Virus record (IMG/VR): IMGVR_UViG_3300046095_000092
Coordinates: 1 to 29,231 of that record
DNA: 29,231 nucleotides
Source: a virus
Strand: one strand, 5' to 3'
Positions 28,458-29,231 of the stretch are shown here, in pieces. The first letter of the stretch is position 1; each line of letters begins with the position of its first letter. Made by a program: the position numbers and the translations under genes. The notes below the pieces were generated by a model. It worked only from the letters and a program-made list of their open reading frames with translations. It was not told where the DNA came from and did not search any database.

Positions 28458-29231
28458 ATGAATGAAGTAGAGATACCATTAAAGCTCGGCGGCATAGCTG
28501 CCATTAAAGCAGAGCTCAGAGACTTACAAGGTCAAATAGCTAATGCAGGTGATGCTGATACCATGACTGAATTGGCTCAGCAAGCAGGAGCATTAAAGGA
28601 TCAAATTAAGGATGCCAATGAACAGGTAGCTATCTTTGCTACAGGGTCAAAATTTGAGACAGTATCCAATAGCTTTGGTGCTATTAAGAATGACCTAATG
28701 AGCCTAGACTTTGAGGGTGCCTCACAAAAGGCTGCCATCTTTGCAACTACATTAGCTGCGTTAAAACCTGAGGATTTAAAAAAGTCATTTAAAGATTTTA
28801 AGGGTACACTCAAAAGTGTAGGAGATGGCTTCACGTCATTGGGTAAGACCTTGATGGCTAATCCTATGTTCCTGATTGCTGCAGTCATTGCAGCTATTGT
28901 GGCTATAGTGGTGGTATTGATGCATAAGCTAGGCTACCTGGACCCAATCATTGAGGCTATAGGTACAGCATTTGATGCACTCATTGAAGTTATTAAGCAA
29001 TTTGGTGAGAGCCTAGGTATTGTATCAGGTCAGACTGAGGAGTTTATTAGAATGCAGGAGGCTAATACTGAGGCCAACAAAGCAATGGAGGACTCAGCAG
29101 TAGGTGTGATCACTACAGTGAATGAGGTAGGAACTGCATTTGACCTAGCTAAGGAGGGAGTAATATCTAAAGAGGAGGCACTTGCTACCTACAATGAGAA
29201 GCTAGGTGATACATTTGGTGAAGCCACTACA
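28458..29231 (+). CDS. Tail tape measure protein, N-terminal part (cut by window end)
   Basis: The gene starts one base after the previous stop. 258 codons lie in the window: 'MNEVEIPLKLGGIAAIKAEL', a helical region, then a membrane-like helix at about residues 138-155 (FLIAAVIAAIVAIVVVLM). Long helices with a hydrophobic segment are characteristic of tape measure proteins, which also help DNA pass the inner membrane. The reading frame continues without a break at base 3 of the window and ends at 1652. The overlap copies differ by one codon (GAA here, GCA at the start of the window). Confidence 0.85.
   Translation, partial: MNEVEIPLKLGGIAAIKAELRDLQGQIANAGDADTMTELAQQAGALKDQIKDANEQVAIFATGSKFETVSNSFGAIKNDLMSLDFEGASQKAAIFATTLAALKPEDLKKSFKDFKGTLKSVGDGFTSLGKTLMANPMFLIAAVIAAIVAIVVVLMHKLGYLDPIIEAIGTAFDALIEVIKQFGESLGIVSGQTEEFIRMQEANTEANKAMEDSAVGVITTVNEVGTAFDLAKEGVISKEEALATYNEKLGDTFGEATT
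29095..29231. repeat. Terminal overlap, copy 2 (circular closure)
   Basis: This is the second copy of the sequence at 1-137, identical except for a at 29221. It overlaps codons 213 onward of the tape measure gene. Confidence 0.9.

Noticed and set aside
1-29231. tRNA genes, CRISPR arrays, integrase, attachment sites or insertion sequences
   Set aside because: I looked for cloverleaf-like sequences, regularly spaced repeats and recombinase motifs and saw none that I could support by eye; a tRNAscan and integrase profile search would settle it.

Overview
This window appears to be the complete, circularly closed genome of a small tailed phage, most likely a siphovirus infecting a member of the Bacteroidota. 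The first 137 bases recur at the end (29095-29231) with one mismatch. Closing the circle there gives a unit of about 29,094 bp and restores one open tape measure gene that is cut by the window ends. The host assignment rests on four things: promoters of the Bacteroidota type (TTG, about 18-20 bases, then TAnnTTTG), almost no Shine-Dalgarno sequences, A-rich leaders, and protein families typical of Bacteroidota phages (BT4734-like primase, DUF3127-like SSB, characteristic tail proteins). I see no integrase, CI-like repressor, tRNA or CRISPR, so it looks virulent, although this is argued from absence.

Layout on the circle, all plus strand except two genes. EARLY: 11857-12131 is a regulatory region with a terminator, four phased boxes and a host-type promoter. 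12132-14455 holds small early genes, an HNH endonuclease and a stand-alone DnaA domain IV-like protein. 14456-14672 is a non-coding region with seven TGACGAT/ATCGTC iterons, the best origin candidate. 14673-16988 is a PrimPol-like plus SF3 helicase replicase, followed by a lipoprotein and a VRR-NUC-like nuclease. 17900-21766 is a tightly overlapping operon: ERF annealing protein, YqaJ-like exonuclease, MazG-like protein, a paralogue pair, small membrane proteins, SSB, an HTH protein and, last, an ECF-like sigma factor. LATE: 21744-24113 carries small genes plus both terminase subunits. 24145-28456 carries two large tail proteins. 28458 through the junction to 1652 is the tape measure protein. 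1652-3470 carries tail and fibre genes. 3459-4710 (minus strand) carries two tail-chaperone-like genes. 4754-7246 carries protease-scaffold, capsid and tail tube. 7337-11086 carries portal, connector, holin, amidase and spanin. 11083-11856 is an exonuclease.

The most interesting signal is a five-member promoter family that I think the phage sigma factor reads. Each member has AACA, then exactly 26 bases, then the start codon, and the bases just before the start codon read AATATAGGT. They sit before the genes at 2119, 4754, 7337, 21744 and 24145, which head the late blocks, and one lies inside the 3' end of the sigma gene itself. The spacing suggests leaderless or nearly leaderless late mRNAs. 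Early genes instead use host-type TAnnTTTG promoters. This gives a simple early-to-late switch: host polymerase makes the early operon, the last early gene is the sigma factor, and that factor turns on packaging, tail, head and lysis genes. A second system worth study is the iteron region flanked by the DnaA domain IV-like protein and the primase-helicase.
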